64,000 bases of DNA from Liolophura sinensis (taxonomy: Eukaryota > Mollusca > Polyplacophora > Chitonida > Chitonidae), in the NCBI RefSeq assembly GCF_032854445.1, contig NC_088298.1, forward strand, positions 10,961,504 to 11,025,503, written 5' to 3'. How positions within the stretch are numbered: position 1 is the first letter of the stretch; each line of letters begins with the position of its first letter. The notes below the pieces were generated by a model. That model did not search any database. It was not told the DNA's origin and worked only from the letters and a program-made list of their open reading frames with translations. Both the position numbers and the translations under genes were made by a program. This document shows positions 44,153 through 55,875 of this stretch, piece after piece.

Positions 44153-44455
44153 TAAAATACGTTAAGAGGACCGTTTGTACATGTGTTAATGTGCCTGAAG
44201 TCCCTATCTCCTTTTTTTCTCATAGTAAAAGACAACTTCTGAAGAAGTAAAGATGTACCGGGAGAGAGCATCACAGCCTTACTGGTAGGGAAATGATGGC
44301 ACAGTGTTACCTCCCTTTAGACACGTATTTATGCTGTATTAACACTTCTGTATCGACTAAATCGCATGTTGAAGCTTTTCGGGGTGCGAAACCCTTCTAA
44401 CCACTAATTGTGAAACGTTACAATGAATTAGCTACTCCTTTCAACTTTTTACTTC

Positions 44456-44500
44456 ATTCACTCATTCATTCATTCATTCATTCATTCATTCACTCAATCA
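44456..44500. repeat. (ATTC)n microsatellite
   Basis: About ten units between CACTC and AATCAATCAT. May be the tail of a lost LINE or SINE. Confidence 0.9.
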
Positions 44501-44705
44501 ATCATAAACTGTTATGATTGTAGATTCGAGCCTGTGTCCACCCTATGGTTCGGCCATTAGGGTGACGTAATGACATTCACGGTTAGGCAAAATTTGACGT
44601 AATGTTACAAATGGTTTAGCAATTTTGAAAGAAAGTTTCGTGCTAAATAAAAGTTATGTCGTAAATGCAGTAAATTTTCTGTCCATCAATTTACGAACTT
44701 CTTAC

Positions 44706-45729
44706 CTGGAAAGGTAGCCTCGTGGTCGAATGCCGCCCAGAGATTAACGATCAAAAATGGAGCCCAGCAGATAATATAAGTTATAATGATGGTTAGAGAC
44801 ATTTTCAACATCCTTCGTTTTCCCTCAGATGCTGGACTACGGCGTCTGTCAAGAAGCATTTCGTCAGGGTTGAAGAACCTTTCTCCGCCATTGGCAGGCG
44901 GTCTGAATACAACAGTGCGGGGTGATCTGTGCCTGGCTTGCTCCATATTATTCCGGTAGGTGGCGTAGCGAATCTGACAACAAATTCTCGCGTAACAGAA
45001 GACAAGGATTGCTATGGGTGCAAGAAATGTGATGACTGTAAAAAACATTACGTAAAGTTTTAGAGTCCACAGTGGAGAGAAGATCGCTAGGCATTGCCAA
45101 CGTCCAGGAATGAATTCCTTCAAGGAAAATATGAAAATTTGCGGGAGCGCAAATATGGCAGACAGCCCCCAAGCTAGTGACGTCATGATGAGGACCCGTT
45201 TAGAAGGTTTCTGTGGGGTTCCGGAACTCTTACAGACGGTGATGTAAAGATCGATGGCCAGCATCAACATGCAATAGGTCGAGGCGTAAATAGCAACTAC
45301 TTGAAGATACTTGACACATTTACAAACGAAATTGTTGCCATGGAAATCTTGAACCACCTCCATAATGATTTGTGGCAGTATAGTAAAAAATGCACCGAAA
45401 ATGTCAGCTAAACTCAACAGAAGCATAAACCACTGCATACTAGTCAGGCGCATGCGTGATTTTGCACGTGATGCTTGGAAGTGGTCGTCACTTCCGGTTG
45501 AAGTAACATCTGGTATGCTTTCCCTCTTGAAGTACTTGGTCAGAAGCACAACAACAACGACAGCATTCCCCAGTATAGCAAGAGTAAAAATAGTTCCCAG
45601 AACGATGATGCTGACATCCCTCGAAGAATCCTCCAACACAATGTCCTCATCCAGAGCATCGACGACGGTCCAGTTGACGTCATTATAGTTGACTGAATAC
45701 GTCACATTATCCCAAGCGTAGTTAGTCAT
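44706..45729 (-). CDS. Oxytocin/vasopressin (conopressin)-like GPCR, exon 1
   Basis: First ATG at 45729 gives MTNYAWDNVTYS. Glycosylation sites N8 and N19; TM1 about 40-66 with GN; unusually long first intracellular loop (67-97); TM2 with LSLADIFGAFFTILPQ (D109); disulphide C136-C213; TM3 with CVKYLQVVAIYASTYCMLML; TM4 180-202; TM5 224-247; TM6 308-333 with CWAP (C321, P324). KYLQVV..AST, the LPQ motif and NSC in TM7 are typical of oxytocin/vasopressin receptors, which bind nonapeptides such as conopressin. The DRY motif reads D160-L161-Y162, so Arg3.50 is absent. Donor CCAG|gtaaga, phase 1, to 43597. Family call good; exact ligand not provable. A related neuropeptide receptor (CCAP/NPS type) is the alternative. 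Confidence 0.9.
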
Positions 45730-46712
45730 TCTGTAGAGTAGTAATGTATATAACGATGATGTCAACAGAGTTCACATACAAAAACAAAAGCCCTGGAAAA
45801 CTCAACGAAACGAAATTGGTATTCCTATATATTTCCACTGTGGACGCAGAACAGAGCTGTCTTCTCAAATAGATGTCGTAAAAATCACTCAGACCTTATG
45901 AAGTTCTTCCCTTGACGTCACACAAAAAGAATGTACTGCAAACGCCGTCATTAAAATGCACAAAAAAGGAGACTGAATGGGTTAAAAGTATTTACTAAAT
46001 ACTGCAACTTTAAGCAAGTCCTTGAAAGATCACTAAGTCCTCAAGAAGAGGTGTTGCCTCTTCTGTGTTTCGCCGGTTTATTACTGACAAAGTAAGCCAC
46101 AGCAGGATATAAATGGATATCGTTAAAGGGGTCACCCATTTCTTCAAGTCGGAGAACCCCAATGAAAGTGTCGAAGGCACATTCTTGGGTAATAAGCGGC
46201 GACATTATTTGTTCGACCCAACACCGTCAGATAGATCATATTCACAGAGACAATTTCGGTAACATTTTCCTTATGATTTTCTAGTTTATTTTTGTATGGT
46301 TTCCGACAATTCGTACGCTTTCTGTCTTAGATTGAGCACTTACTGTTTCATCAGCTGCTTGATACGCCTTATTAATGAGTTGTGGCTGTCAACGACGTCT
46401 GGGGGTTTGGGGACGCGCTACCGTTCACACGCGTCAAGCGATCACCGTGCGCCCCAAAATCCTTGCTGAGAACGGGGCTAATTCAGTAATGATGACTTCC
46501 AGATGTGAGCTTCTGTGGCTGATGAGTTGAACAGAAATTTATTTTGGGACAGATTTCAAATTTCACAAATGAAGATAACATGTACTTAGCCCCACTAGTC
46601 TCACTAATGTGTCTGCTTAAAAGTCAGTTATACATGCTCTTTTCGGGGTGCTTTTCTCTTGGATGACAGTTTGGTACGGAGTTACTTTTACTTACATATT
46701 TATTTCCTTCGG
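45730..46712. other. Upstream of the GPCR gene
   Basis: 5' UTR/promoter side. No core promoter motif can be asserted. A GC-richer patch lies at 46385-46480. Confidence 0.35.
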
Positions 46713-47232
46713 GTTAAAGGTCGTAGTCAACACTACACTCAAATTTTTTTTTCTTGAGGAGAAAATGTTTTTAGAAAATGGTTTGGTTTGGTGGGTATTT
46801 GGGACCACTGTTTGGTATATATCGTCTTTGCAATAAGGATGTGTTGCATGTCTAATAAATTTGTTTCAAAGTAAATATGTTATCTATATCCAAACAGATG
46901 CATTTAATCGTAATTATGATAATATTTATGAATATATTAAATATAATTATGATCAAAATCCTGGTTGATCACAATTATTAAATGAAAAGACGAGACTGTA
47001 GTGCACATATATTTGTTAAACATGTGTTACATCCTCATTTATAACATTATCACACAATCACTGTAAATATCAAAAGGTTTTCCCAACTACCCACCATACA
47101 AAAATATTTTCTGGAGTCTTTTTCACTTTAGAGAAAAATCGAAAAACATATTGAAGACCACATTTAGGATTAACTTTTCGTACTCTTTCATCTGAACTTT
47201 AGATAATTTTTATGTTTTCTCCACCTTTTTAA
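46713..47232. mobile_element. Palindromic MITE-like element, copy 3
   Basis: The right end is best preserved: TCATCTGAACTTTAGATAAT then TTTTATGTTTTCTCCACCTT. The left arm GGTGGGTATTTGGGACCACT mirrors the right-arm CCCAACTACCCACC. The centre is AT-rich. Homologous to 1669-2200 and 31815-32335. Confidence 0.75.
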
Positions 47233-47336
47233 GTCCGGCTGATGTGTAATTTGTGCATACATGCGATCACACCGAAGTACCCTTTAGAGACTTTGAATGT
47301 CTACTAACTGGAGGCAAAATGGTCTGTAGAAATCAT

Positions 47337-47672
47337 TGAGTGAGTGAGTGAGTGAGTGAGTGACTGCTTGGGGTTTAACGTCGTATTTAGCCATTTTTCA
47401 ACCATATGACGACGAAGGAATCCTTAGAGTGCATGTAATGTGCCCCATTATTGCTTGCCGGATTTCCACCGCTTAGTGCTGCTTCACTGAGACGCCTTAC
47501 CGAAGGCAAGTAAGCTGCCCCACCCAAGCCATTATACTGATACGGGTCAACCAGTCGTTGCACTATCTCCTTCATGCTGAACGCCAAGCGAGGAGGTTAA
47601 AACTTCCTCTTTTAAGGTCTTAGGTGTGACTTGACCCAGGATTGACCCTGGATCTACTGCACCCGAAGCTGA
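47337..47672 (-). mobile_element. SINE-B, near full length
   Basis: (GAGT)n, GCTTGGGGTTTAACGTCGTA, body TTGCTTGCCGGATTTCCACC to CATTATACTGATACGGGTCA, head AGGATTGACCCTGGATCTAC. Head slightly truncated. Confidence 0.92.
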
Positions 47673-47854
47673 AGTGCAGAAATCAGAAAAGTTACAACTG
47701 CGACGTTTTTGGCTTATACAGTGATCTCTCAGGTAGCCAACATACTTTGTGTATAAAACACATGGCCTGACTGGCGGAAGTCGTGTACCCACACCAACAA
47801 TATAAGCATTCAGTTTTGAATAGAATAGACATTGGTAACTTTACTGCATCGTCA

Positions 47855-48010
47855 TTTTATTTATTTATTTGATTGGTGTTTAAGCCGTACTCAAGAATAT
47901 TTCACTTATACCACTGCAACCAGCATTATGGCCAGAGGAAAGCGGACAGAGCCCTGAGTGGGGAAACCCAGGACCAGGTTGCTGCCAGGCCTTCTCACGT
48001 ACGGCCATTG
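47855..48010 (-). mobile_element. SINE-A, head-truncated
   Basis: (TTTA)n, GATTGGTGTTTAAGCCGTAC to CTTCTCACGTACGGCC. A diverged plus-strand remnant (GTGGGAAAGTCTGCCAACAA to CTGACCGCCGTCGTATG) follows at 48050-48150. Confidence 0.87.
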
Positions 48011-49870
48011 TCAATTTAGAACATGTGTGTATTTCATTTCATCCAGTCGAATGTGGGAAAGTCTGCCAACAACTCGTTGATGCTCGTGAATTTATCTCGG
48101 CCAAGGGTCCCACTATGATAAATAACTGCTGACCGCCGTCGTATGTACGTTCAGGCACCTTGCCCCTTTCTCGACTGCCGTTGTACAAGTCAGCAATTCT
48201 AGTTACCATTCAGATAACTCGATAGCCGTCTAATACATTATATATAACATCACTGTTTTTTTTTTATTTTTTTTATTTTTTTTTTTTACATAATTCTGCT
48301 TTATCGATGGCGTTTGACCATTGTCGTGTGATTTGTCGGTTGTTGGGTTTACATGAACAGTTAGGATGAAACCCTTACTGTGATAAATTGATAAGCGGGG
48401 TGCTTTTCTTCCATAATTTGCAATCTATCACGCTGTCGTTGCAGGCCCTGGTTTTACTCTCTCTACTGTAGTCTTTTCTAAATTCCCAGTAAATACATGT
48501 GTAAATAAATACATTTATCAAACCGCTCGTTATTTGCCTCTTCATTTTATTACAGGACCTGAGCTAGTGGTATATTTGTAGATAGGACGTTGCTTTGTCC
48601 GGAAAGCTCTGCTGTGGTAAAGGAACTACAATTCCGGAATAAACGGAATTACCACTCCATTATCTATGAAACACAGGTTCACTCCTTTTTCCCTGGTTAC
48701 CGCATGCACTTTATCCGTGGTGAAGACTACAAAGTTATCTTGTAAAATCATTAACGTCGTACTTGTTCCTCTATACAAGAAATCATAAAAAACGGGAGTC
48801 ACTTGTTCTTGTGTTCAAATCCAGCTATGGCACACTCGTCACGATTTTTATTGCCTATGTTTTACCACACACAGCTGTGTTACCTCTCACTCTGAGCCAG
48901 TATGAAATATTTTATCCCCTCTGGACTATTTATCGTTTAGATCGGATAAGTTCACTGACGTGCCATACCACACGTCAAATTAAAAAGAAATCAGAGGCTA
49001 ACAGAATGCGGTTGAACAATGCATCAAGTTACGCGTCCCACTTTTTTTATACGTACAAACAGCTGTGCCTCAACCTCAACCACATGTTCTGCCAGTACTG
49101 TGTGTTTTCTTAGTATTATACTAAGAGAAAAATATTCCAGCTTAGGCCTATGGTAATATTCCTCGCTCGACCTGAACCTGTATCACTTTAAGCTGCCTTA
49201 AAAGTCTTTCTTGTGAAAGGCCTGTGTTTTTCTCTTTAGGCACAGACAAATTTTTGTGACCACATCGTATTACAATAACACATTAGATCTTGCAACATCA
49301 TCGCACGTCCTTTAGGCTAATAACGGACAGATACACGTGTAAGGGTTATCATGGCGTGTTGTAACACCGCGTTTGCCCGATCGTTTAGAATAAAATGGCC
49401 TCCATTTAACACATGGTTTGCGCTGGCGATGACTGGATCATGCGAGATGAGAATAACCAGCCGCAGAGCACGTGCACCACCTGCTAGAAATTGACTGAAG
49501 CAGACGATATTTAAGTCCTCGTTTCCGCAGACGATAAGTGTCTGAATGAGAGAGAATTAAGCGTATCTGCGCCGCTGTTCTTCATCGAGCGGGGGAGAGA
49601 GTCGGCGGAAAAAAATAACAGCGTTCAAGACGAAAAAGAACTTCTCTCTTTACATGATCTAATTTGGACCAAAGGCAGTGCTGTATGAAAGTTGTTGCGG
49701 GCGACTCTTCCGTCAAGAAAACTGCGGAGGGCTTGTGAAAGTGGATAGGGCGAATTGCCTTTGAATATATGGTCGTTACAATATGTGTGCTATGCTATAG
49801 CATAAGAAAACACTGTTATATGACTGGATTTAGCAAGAGACAAGATTAAGGCACACATTGTGTACCGAAG
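48011..49870. other. Spacer upstream of the candidate VWDE first exon
   Basis: Contains the old SINE-A remnant (48050-48150), T-runs at 48258-48290 and a segment near 48430-48510 resembling 20830-20890. A 116-codon open frame (48763-49113) has no ATG near its protein-like part and no recognised family. GC rises at 49500-49720, which could be a promoter/5' UTR. Confidence 0.35.
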
Positions 49871-49955
49871 ATGTTACAGTATTTGACGAAAGTGTGCTAC
49901 ATTCCATTATATCTGCTGATGCCATTCCTTTATTATGGGTCCGCTGAAACTGTGG
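49871..49955 (+). CDS. Candidate first coding exon (signal peptide) of the VWDE-like gene
   Basis: ATG at 49871 gives MLQYLTKVCYIPLYLLMPFL then YYGSAETV, a plausible signal peptide with cleavage near GSA. The donor GTGG|gtaggt is phase 1 and would fit the phase 1 acceptor at 58733, giving ...ETVEKCTV. A stronger-looking donor four bases on (GTAG|gtatga) has the wrong phase for that join. The next supported exon is 8.8 kb away, so the link is an inference from phase, strand and the family's secreted nature. Confidence 0.4.
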
Positions 49956-50543
49956 GTAGGTATGAGTTACTTATGATCAAGAATAACTTTTTTTTTACTA
50001 TTTCATTTCTAATAAATCAAAAATAACAAAAAAAAAAGTCATGAAACGCAATGTATGTGATTTATGAGTGTGACGTTTGATCTGGTAATTTATAGGCTAC
50101 TTTTCGTATTCAGCCCTCAGTAAACTTGGAATTGCCCTAGGAAAAACCACCTAAACTATGTACGAATATATTTATTGTTTACTGTGATCTTCACATGAAA
50201 ACTGAATTTAGTTAGTCTTTTGTAAATTTGTGTGGCTGTCTTAGCTTTCATTTGTTGCGACTTTTTAACATTTCTGTGGCCCATTAACCAGATGTGTTTA
50301 CGGGTCCCTAAAGCGCATGAAATGTAACACTGTATTGTCCCACCCAGTCATAGAACCCACCGCGTAATTAATGTGCGCGATATGGGAGCGGTTTAGCATT
50401 GAGACAGAACCCCGAAGTTTTGTAAGTCATACTCAGCTGGAACATTGTAGTGTCAAAGTTAATTGAGATAATGCAGCGCGTAATGCGTACCACATTGCTG
50501 TAAAGCCATGTGGAAAACATAGTCACCGAAAGTCGTACGTGCG

Positions 50544-50810
50544 AAGGGCCTCCGTGGCTCAGTTGGTTAGCGCGCTAGCGCAGCGTAATGACTCAGGAGC
50601 CTCTCACCAATGGGGTCGCTGTGAGTTCAAGTCCAGCTCATGCTGGCTTCCTCTCCTACCGTACGTGAGAAGGTCAGCCAGCAACCTGCGGATGGTCGTG
50701 GGTTTCCCCCGTGCTCTGCCCGGTTTCCTCTCACCATAATGCTGACCGCCGTTGCATAAGTGAAATATTCTTGAGTACGGCGTAAAACACCAATCAAATA
50801 AATAAATAAA
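50544..50810 (+). mobile_element. SINE-A, full length, 11-bp target duplication (reference copy)
   Basis: 267 bp between perfect direct repeats TCGTACGTGCG at 50533-50543 and 50811-50821. Head GGGCCTCCGTGGCTCAGTTG (A-box TGGCTCAGTTGG), B-box GAGTTCAAGTCC, body, GAGTACGGCGTAAAACACCA and (AAAT)n. The cleanest copy here, so probably recent. Confidence 0.97.
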
Positions 50811-51129
50811 TCGTACGTGCGTATTCTTGTACATGTCGCTTACAGCATGAGAGTTTTTGTACACGTACAAAGGCAACGCCAGTGGGGTGTGAGTAAACCA
50901 GCCGAAAAGTCCCATTAGAAAGAGAGTGTTACGTTACACATGTGCAATTCAGGCAACTGAGTCCAAGATTTGCCTCCGAACTGAAGAGTGAAGGAGCACT
51001 GATTTGGTAAAACTGCCACACCGACATTTTAGGTTGTTGATACACTATTAATGTCTACATTGTTAGACTGCACCTAGTTAAAATATATCAGAATTTTATC
51101 TGTGTTGGATAGGACGGAAAACTCAGAGC

Positions 51130-51640
51130 TGATGTAGAGCCTGATATAGTCGGCATATATAGTCAGACACAACGTGTGGAATCCGGAATCCCAATATAGT
51201 CGGCATATATAGTCAGACACAACGTGTGGAATCCGGGACCCTGATATAGTCTGCATATATAGTCAGACACAGCGTGTGGAATCCGGAAGCCTGATATAAT
51301 CGGCACATATAGTCAGACACAACGTGTGAAACCCGGGAGCCTGATATAGTCGGCATATATAGTCAGACATAACGTGTGGAATCCGGGAGTCTGATATAGT
51401 CGGCATATATAGTCAGACACAACGTATGGAATCCGGAAGTCTGATATAGTCGGCATGTACAGTCAGACACAACGTGTGAAATCCGGGAGCCTGATATAGT
51501 CGGCATATATAGTCAGACATAACGTGCGGAACCCGAAAGCCTGATATAGTCGGCATGTGTAGTCAGACTCAACGTGTGGAATCTGGGAGTCTGATATAGT
51601 CGGTATATATAGTCAGACACAACGTGTGGAATCCGGCCTC
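51130..51640. repeat. Minisatellite, 50-bp unit, about ten copies
   Basis: Unit GATATAGTCGGCATATATAG followed by TCAGACACAACGTGTGGAAT and CCGGGAGCCT, exact 50-bp spacing at 51146, 51196, 51246 and 51296. Confidence 0.95.
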
Positions 51641-51994
51641 TGACTTAGGCTTTTCATTCTAACTGGTCATGCAAACGCTTAAAGATTAACAACTCATACT
51701 CCCCTAGCTCTATGGCTGATTAAAGTAGCATAAATTAAAACGGATGCTGTGTTTTAATTGCAGTGTATTAGAGCTGGAACTCTCCATTCCCATGTACATG
51801 TAGGTGTCTGCGTCCTTTCAGCTAATACACATATGTGTACCATATTTGGACCCGTGATATTTCGAATGTTAAGCTAGTTTGATGGAAGTAAAATGATTAA
51901 GATGAATTATTCACAAAATTCTGAAAAATGCACCGATTAATGTATTTTTAAAATCTAAATTAGTTGTCTGTCATTTTGGATGAATGATTTTATA

Positions 51995-52082
51995 GATCTA
52001 ATAGAATATTTCACTTATACCACGGCCGCCAGCATTATGGTGAGAGGAAACCGGGCAGCGTCCGGGAGAAATGCTGAAACCA
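51995..52082 (-). mobile_element. SINE-A fragment
   Basis: GAATATTTCACTTATACCAC, GCCGCCAGCATTATGGTGAG, AGGAAACCGGGCAGCG. Confidence 0.82.
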
Positions 52083-52144
52083 GCATTATAATGATCGTAA
52101 GAGGAGGCACCGGAATTTTTTTTCTTCAGCGGCAGGATATAGGA

Positions 52145-52440
52145 CACATAATATTGCAGCGTTACACATACAACACATTATTTTATGTGACAAACACAAC
52201 ACGTTATTTTATGTGACAAATACAACACATTATTTAATATGACAAACACAACACATTGTTTTATGTGACAAACATAACACATTATTTTATGTGACAAACA
52301 CAACACATTGTTTTATGTGACAAACACAACACATTATTTTATGTGACAAATACAACACATTATTTTATGTGGCAAACACCACACATTATTTCATGCGACA
52401 AATACAACACGTTATTTTATGTGACAACACAACACATGGG
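52145..52440. repeat. Minisatellite, 26-bp unit, about eleven copies
   Basis: Unit ACAACACATTATTTTATGTG followed by ACAAAC, with scattered substitutions. Confidence 0.94.
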
Positions 52441-53097
52441 TCTACTGCAGTAATATTAAACCTAAAGGACAGTTGTATCATATTGTAAGGCCCAAGCGCA
52501 ACACAGCCGTGTGAAACCATGTTCATAAAATAACGACTATTTCATTCAAATGAAAAGTACATGTAGTCATCGATTTTTAACAATAATAATAGGAAGAACG
52601 TAAGAGGCCGTATTTGAAGGTTTCGTTTGATCGTTTGCCAAATTGCACACTGTCGTCGCTACTCTTGTTTTGTTCTGTATAGGCTTATCGTTTTGAGCTG
52701 TATAGTCTTTTACACTGATTGAATATGAGGCACGAAAGCTAACAACCATGCGTCATGCGTCGTTCTGTTTACCATATCCTGTTTACTTCCCATTTCGAAC
52801 CCCCCACAGGGGAACTCAAAGTTAAACATTGTGTTATTACAGCGGCTAACTATGTAACGAAACGAGCGGATGTACTGGGTTTAAAAGTAATGTTAACAAC
52901 CCATAAATAATGCTAAGAAAACATAACCGGGTCAGGAATGTAGTTACAACGCCACATCTCCTCCATGCAGCATTGGCGACTGCGTGTAAGTCCTGGTTCT
53001 TTCGCCGACAAAATCTTTAGTTGAGAGTATTTTTTTCTCTTTGATTTTTGAATCTTCTCAGACTGTATCTTCATTATGTCATACTTTTGTCAGGTTT

Positions 53098-53680
53098 TCC
53101 ACTCTTGCAGAGAATATTCAGGAACTACCAAATCCGCCAAGCTACTGTAAGAGTTCATAGAGTATGAACTACTGTTTTCTAAGTGGCATATATCAAGGAC
53201 CTTTATGAACAAACCACCGTATTAATTCTGGCAACAGTTCTCTATGAATTGACCATTGTTGATTAGAATCCCTAAAACACCTCTTATTCGCTTGCCGCAA
53301 ATCATTCCATGGAATAGAGTATGAATACCAGTTACCTTGTGCTCCTTCGGTTTGTACTAAAGAGCAGCAACTAGAATCGTTTGGTGGCATGGTCCATATC
53401 AAAGGTTTTCATTTTGTTTTATTTTTTAATCAGAGAATATTAGTGAACTCTTAATTCCACCAAGCTACTGTGAGAGTTCATTGAGTATACACGACTGTTT
53501 TCTCAGTACCACACAAACCGTGGTGTTCAATGCAATATCTCACCATTTTCCTTGCCCATTCGGTTTGTTCGAAAAAGCGCCACCTAGGATGGTTTCATGT
53601 GTAGGAGATCTAAACCACAAATCTTTCGGTTTTTATAATCTAGACCACCATCTTGTGTTCAGTACCCATCACTTGTAAAA
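53098..53680. repeat. Diverged tandem duplication, about 330 and 250 bp
   Basis: Both copies begin GAGAATATT and share CCAAGCTACTGT(A/G)AGAGTTCAT, ACTGTTTTCT and, later, TTCGGTTTGT followed by an A-rich GCxxC segment. The first copy has an extra 80-100 bp. Origin not recognised. Confidence 0.6.
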
Positions 53681-54244
53681 AAAAATGTTACCAGCATTAA
53701 CAAACAGACATATAAATATCCCACCCTCAAACATCAAGCAGGCAACTGGCTTGAAATAGGTTCTTGAGAGCTCTAAATACTCCATGAAGTTGATAATGAG
53801 CGACATGTGTACATGATAGCTTGAAAAGGGAAAACAAGTATTTCCTACGGTTTATTACAAACCATCATGACGTCACAACCTTCATCATGATATCTAACAC
53901 GAATCACCCATCTGTCGCTGAAGACACTTTTTACTTTATCACAGCGTAGGGGTCCTCCTTTCCTGTGCACCGCTCAAGTTTCATTTTCTTTCCAACACGA
54001 AATCTTTTGGGGGAAAATGAAGACAGAAAAAACGAATTGCGGTCACATAAGTAGGCGAACCTAAATATGTAAAAAGCGTGACCTTATGTAACCAACATAT
54101 GGTTTCAATATAAACATCCTTTTATGTGGTTACGATAACAGACTGGTACCTTGCCTGAACTTATACATTACTCGGAGAGGAGTATGTACCAGTACAATTT
54201 ATATTCAGGTGTATATGTTTTCACTGTGTTCATGCCATACTAAT
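53681..54244. other. Spacer, nothing recognised
   Basis: No gene or repeat seen. Confidence 0.3.
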
Positions 54245-54772
54245 TGATCATATTCCTCAATTTATAAACGAATTCCTCAAGTTATAAACGAATTCCTCAA
54301 GTTATAAATGAATTCCTCAAGTTATAAACGAATTCCTCAAGTTATAAATGAATTCCTCAAGTTATAAATGAATTCCTCAAGTTATAAATGAATGCCTCAA
54401 GTTATAAACGAATTCCTCAAGATATAAATGAATTCCTCAAGTTATAAATGAATTCCTCAAGTTATAAACGAATTCCTCAAGTTATAAATGAATGCCTCAA
54501 GTTATAAATGAATTCCTCAAGTTATAAACGAATTCCTCAAGTTATAAATGAATGCCTCAAGTTATAAATGAATTCCTCAAGTTATAAACGAATTCCTCAA
54601 GTTATAAATGAATGCCTCAAGTTATAAACGAATGCCTCAAGTTATAAATGAATTCCTCAAGTTATAAACGAATGCCTCAAGTTATAAACGAATGCCTCAA
54701 GTTATAAATGAATTCCTCAAGTTATAAACGAATGCCTCAAGTTATAAGTGAATTCCTCAAGTTATAAATGAA
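54245..54772. repeat. Satellite, 20-bp unit, about 26 copies with 60-bp higher order
   Basis: Unit GTTATAAATGAATTCCTCAA with two variable positions (AACG/AATG and AATTCC/AATGCC). 54481-54540 and 54541-54600 are identical 60-mers, as are 54621-54680 and 54681-54740, so three-unit blocks have been copied. Confidence 0.96.
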
Positions 54773-55735
54773 CTGATCGACCTTTAGAATAACCTGACGT
54801 TTTAACAGTTTAGCTTTATTTTTATGCCACTTCAAAGAAATACAATGTTTTGTCTACATTCCTAGTACTAGGTGGAACAGCACATGATACGTGTGTATTT
54901 TTTTTTAGTTTAAATGTACTTTTACTGCCAACAATTACAGGTCTGATCATAAAACTTTGGGCAGAGATTTTTCTTTTTATAGTTATAGAGCAAGCTGCGT
55001 TATATTTAGATGGAAATAGTGTACAGAATCCCTGTTTGTACGAACACGCCATTTTCGATCTACTGAGAAGTTTTCATTAAGCCATTCAAGAACGTTTAAC
55101 ACGTGTTTCTGTTAATCTTGGAGGAAGCATGCCCGCTTGAGAATGTGCCCACGCATACATCTAACTTCTTCACCCTTTCCCATCCACCTCTACCCGACCC
55201 TCTCTCCCCCACCCCCTCTCCCCCACCCCCTCTCCCCGGCGCTTCCTCTTCTCACCCAGCTCACGTCGGTGTTTCTCGCCCCGACTAGACGAAATAGCGC
55301 GGTGATCCTAAGATTATAACGTATGCATTTACTAAATGATTACAAGTCTCCTACCACACAGTGTCTGCCAGTCTGGCAACCATACCGCCTATATGTCAGA
55401 AAACATGCCTGGATTAGGGTGACAGCTTTCACAGATAACTTTTCTGCGCCGATGAGTTAATCTAAACGTCAACTCCTATATTCTAATAATCACTCGTAGA
55501 CCATGAAGGGACGTTCCATGCCGTTAACCACACGAAGGATTGCCAAAAAATAACTTAAACCATCAGTTTCCACTGGAATATGTAAGAATGAATTGTGTAA
55601 ATATCCAATAAAGTTGAAACATGTAAGAGAGCATCAGTTTTCAACGATGTAGGAAGACCGCCGACATTCTAGGCATGATGTCCAAATGAAATGTGAACTA
55701 AAGATATAACTGTTATGTGCCTTACAGGCCCTTAC
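54773..55735. other. Spacer with a pyrimidine-rich tract
   Basis: 55165-55245 is rich in CTCTCCCCCACCCC repeats. No gene recognised. Confidence 0.4.
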
Positions 55736-55875
55736 CTTGCCGAGCCGGGAGAAATTCTCAGCTTGCTTGCTGACCTTCCCACTTACGCCGACATGAGCTG
55801 GACACACAGCGCCAGCATCGGCGAAGGCTCCTAATTCATTACGCTAATACGCTAACCCCTTAGAGACCACTGTAT
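55736..55875 (-). mobile_element. SINE-A head half, diverged
   Basis: TTGCTGACCTTCCCACTTAC, GACATGAGCTGGAC, GGCGAAGGCTCCTAATTCAT, TACGCTAACCCCTTAGAGAC correspond to the reverse of the tRNA-like head. Confidence 0.7.

Noticed and set aside
48763..49113. 116-codon open frame
   Set aside because: No ATG near its start, no domain, no splice context; likely chance.
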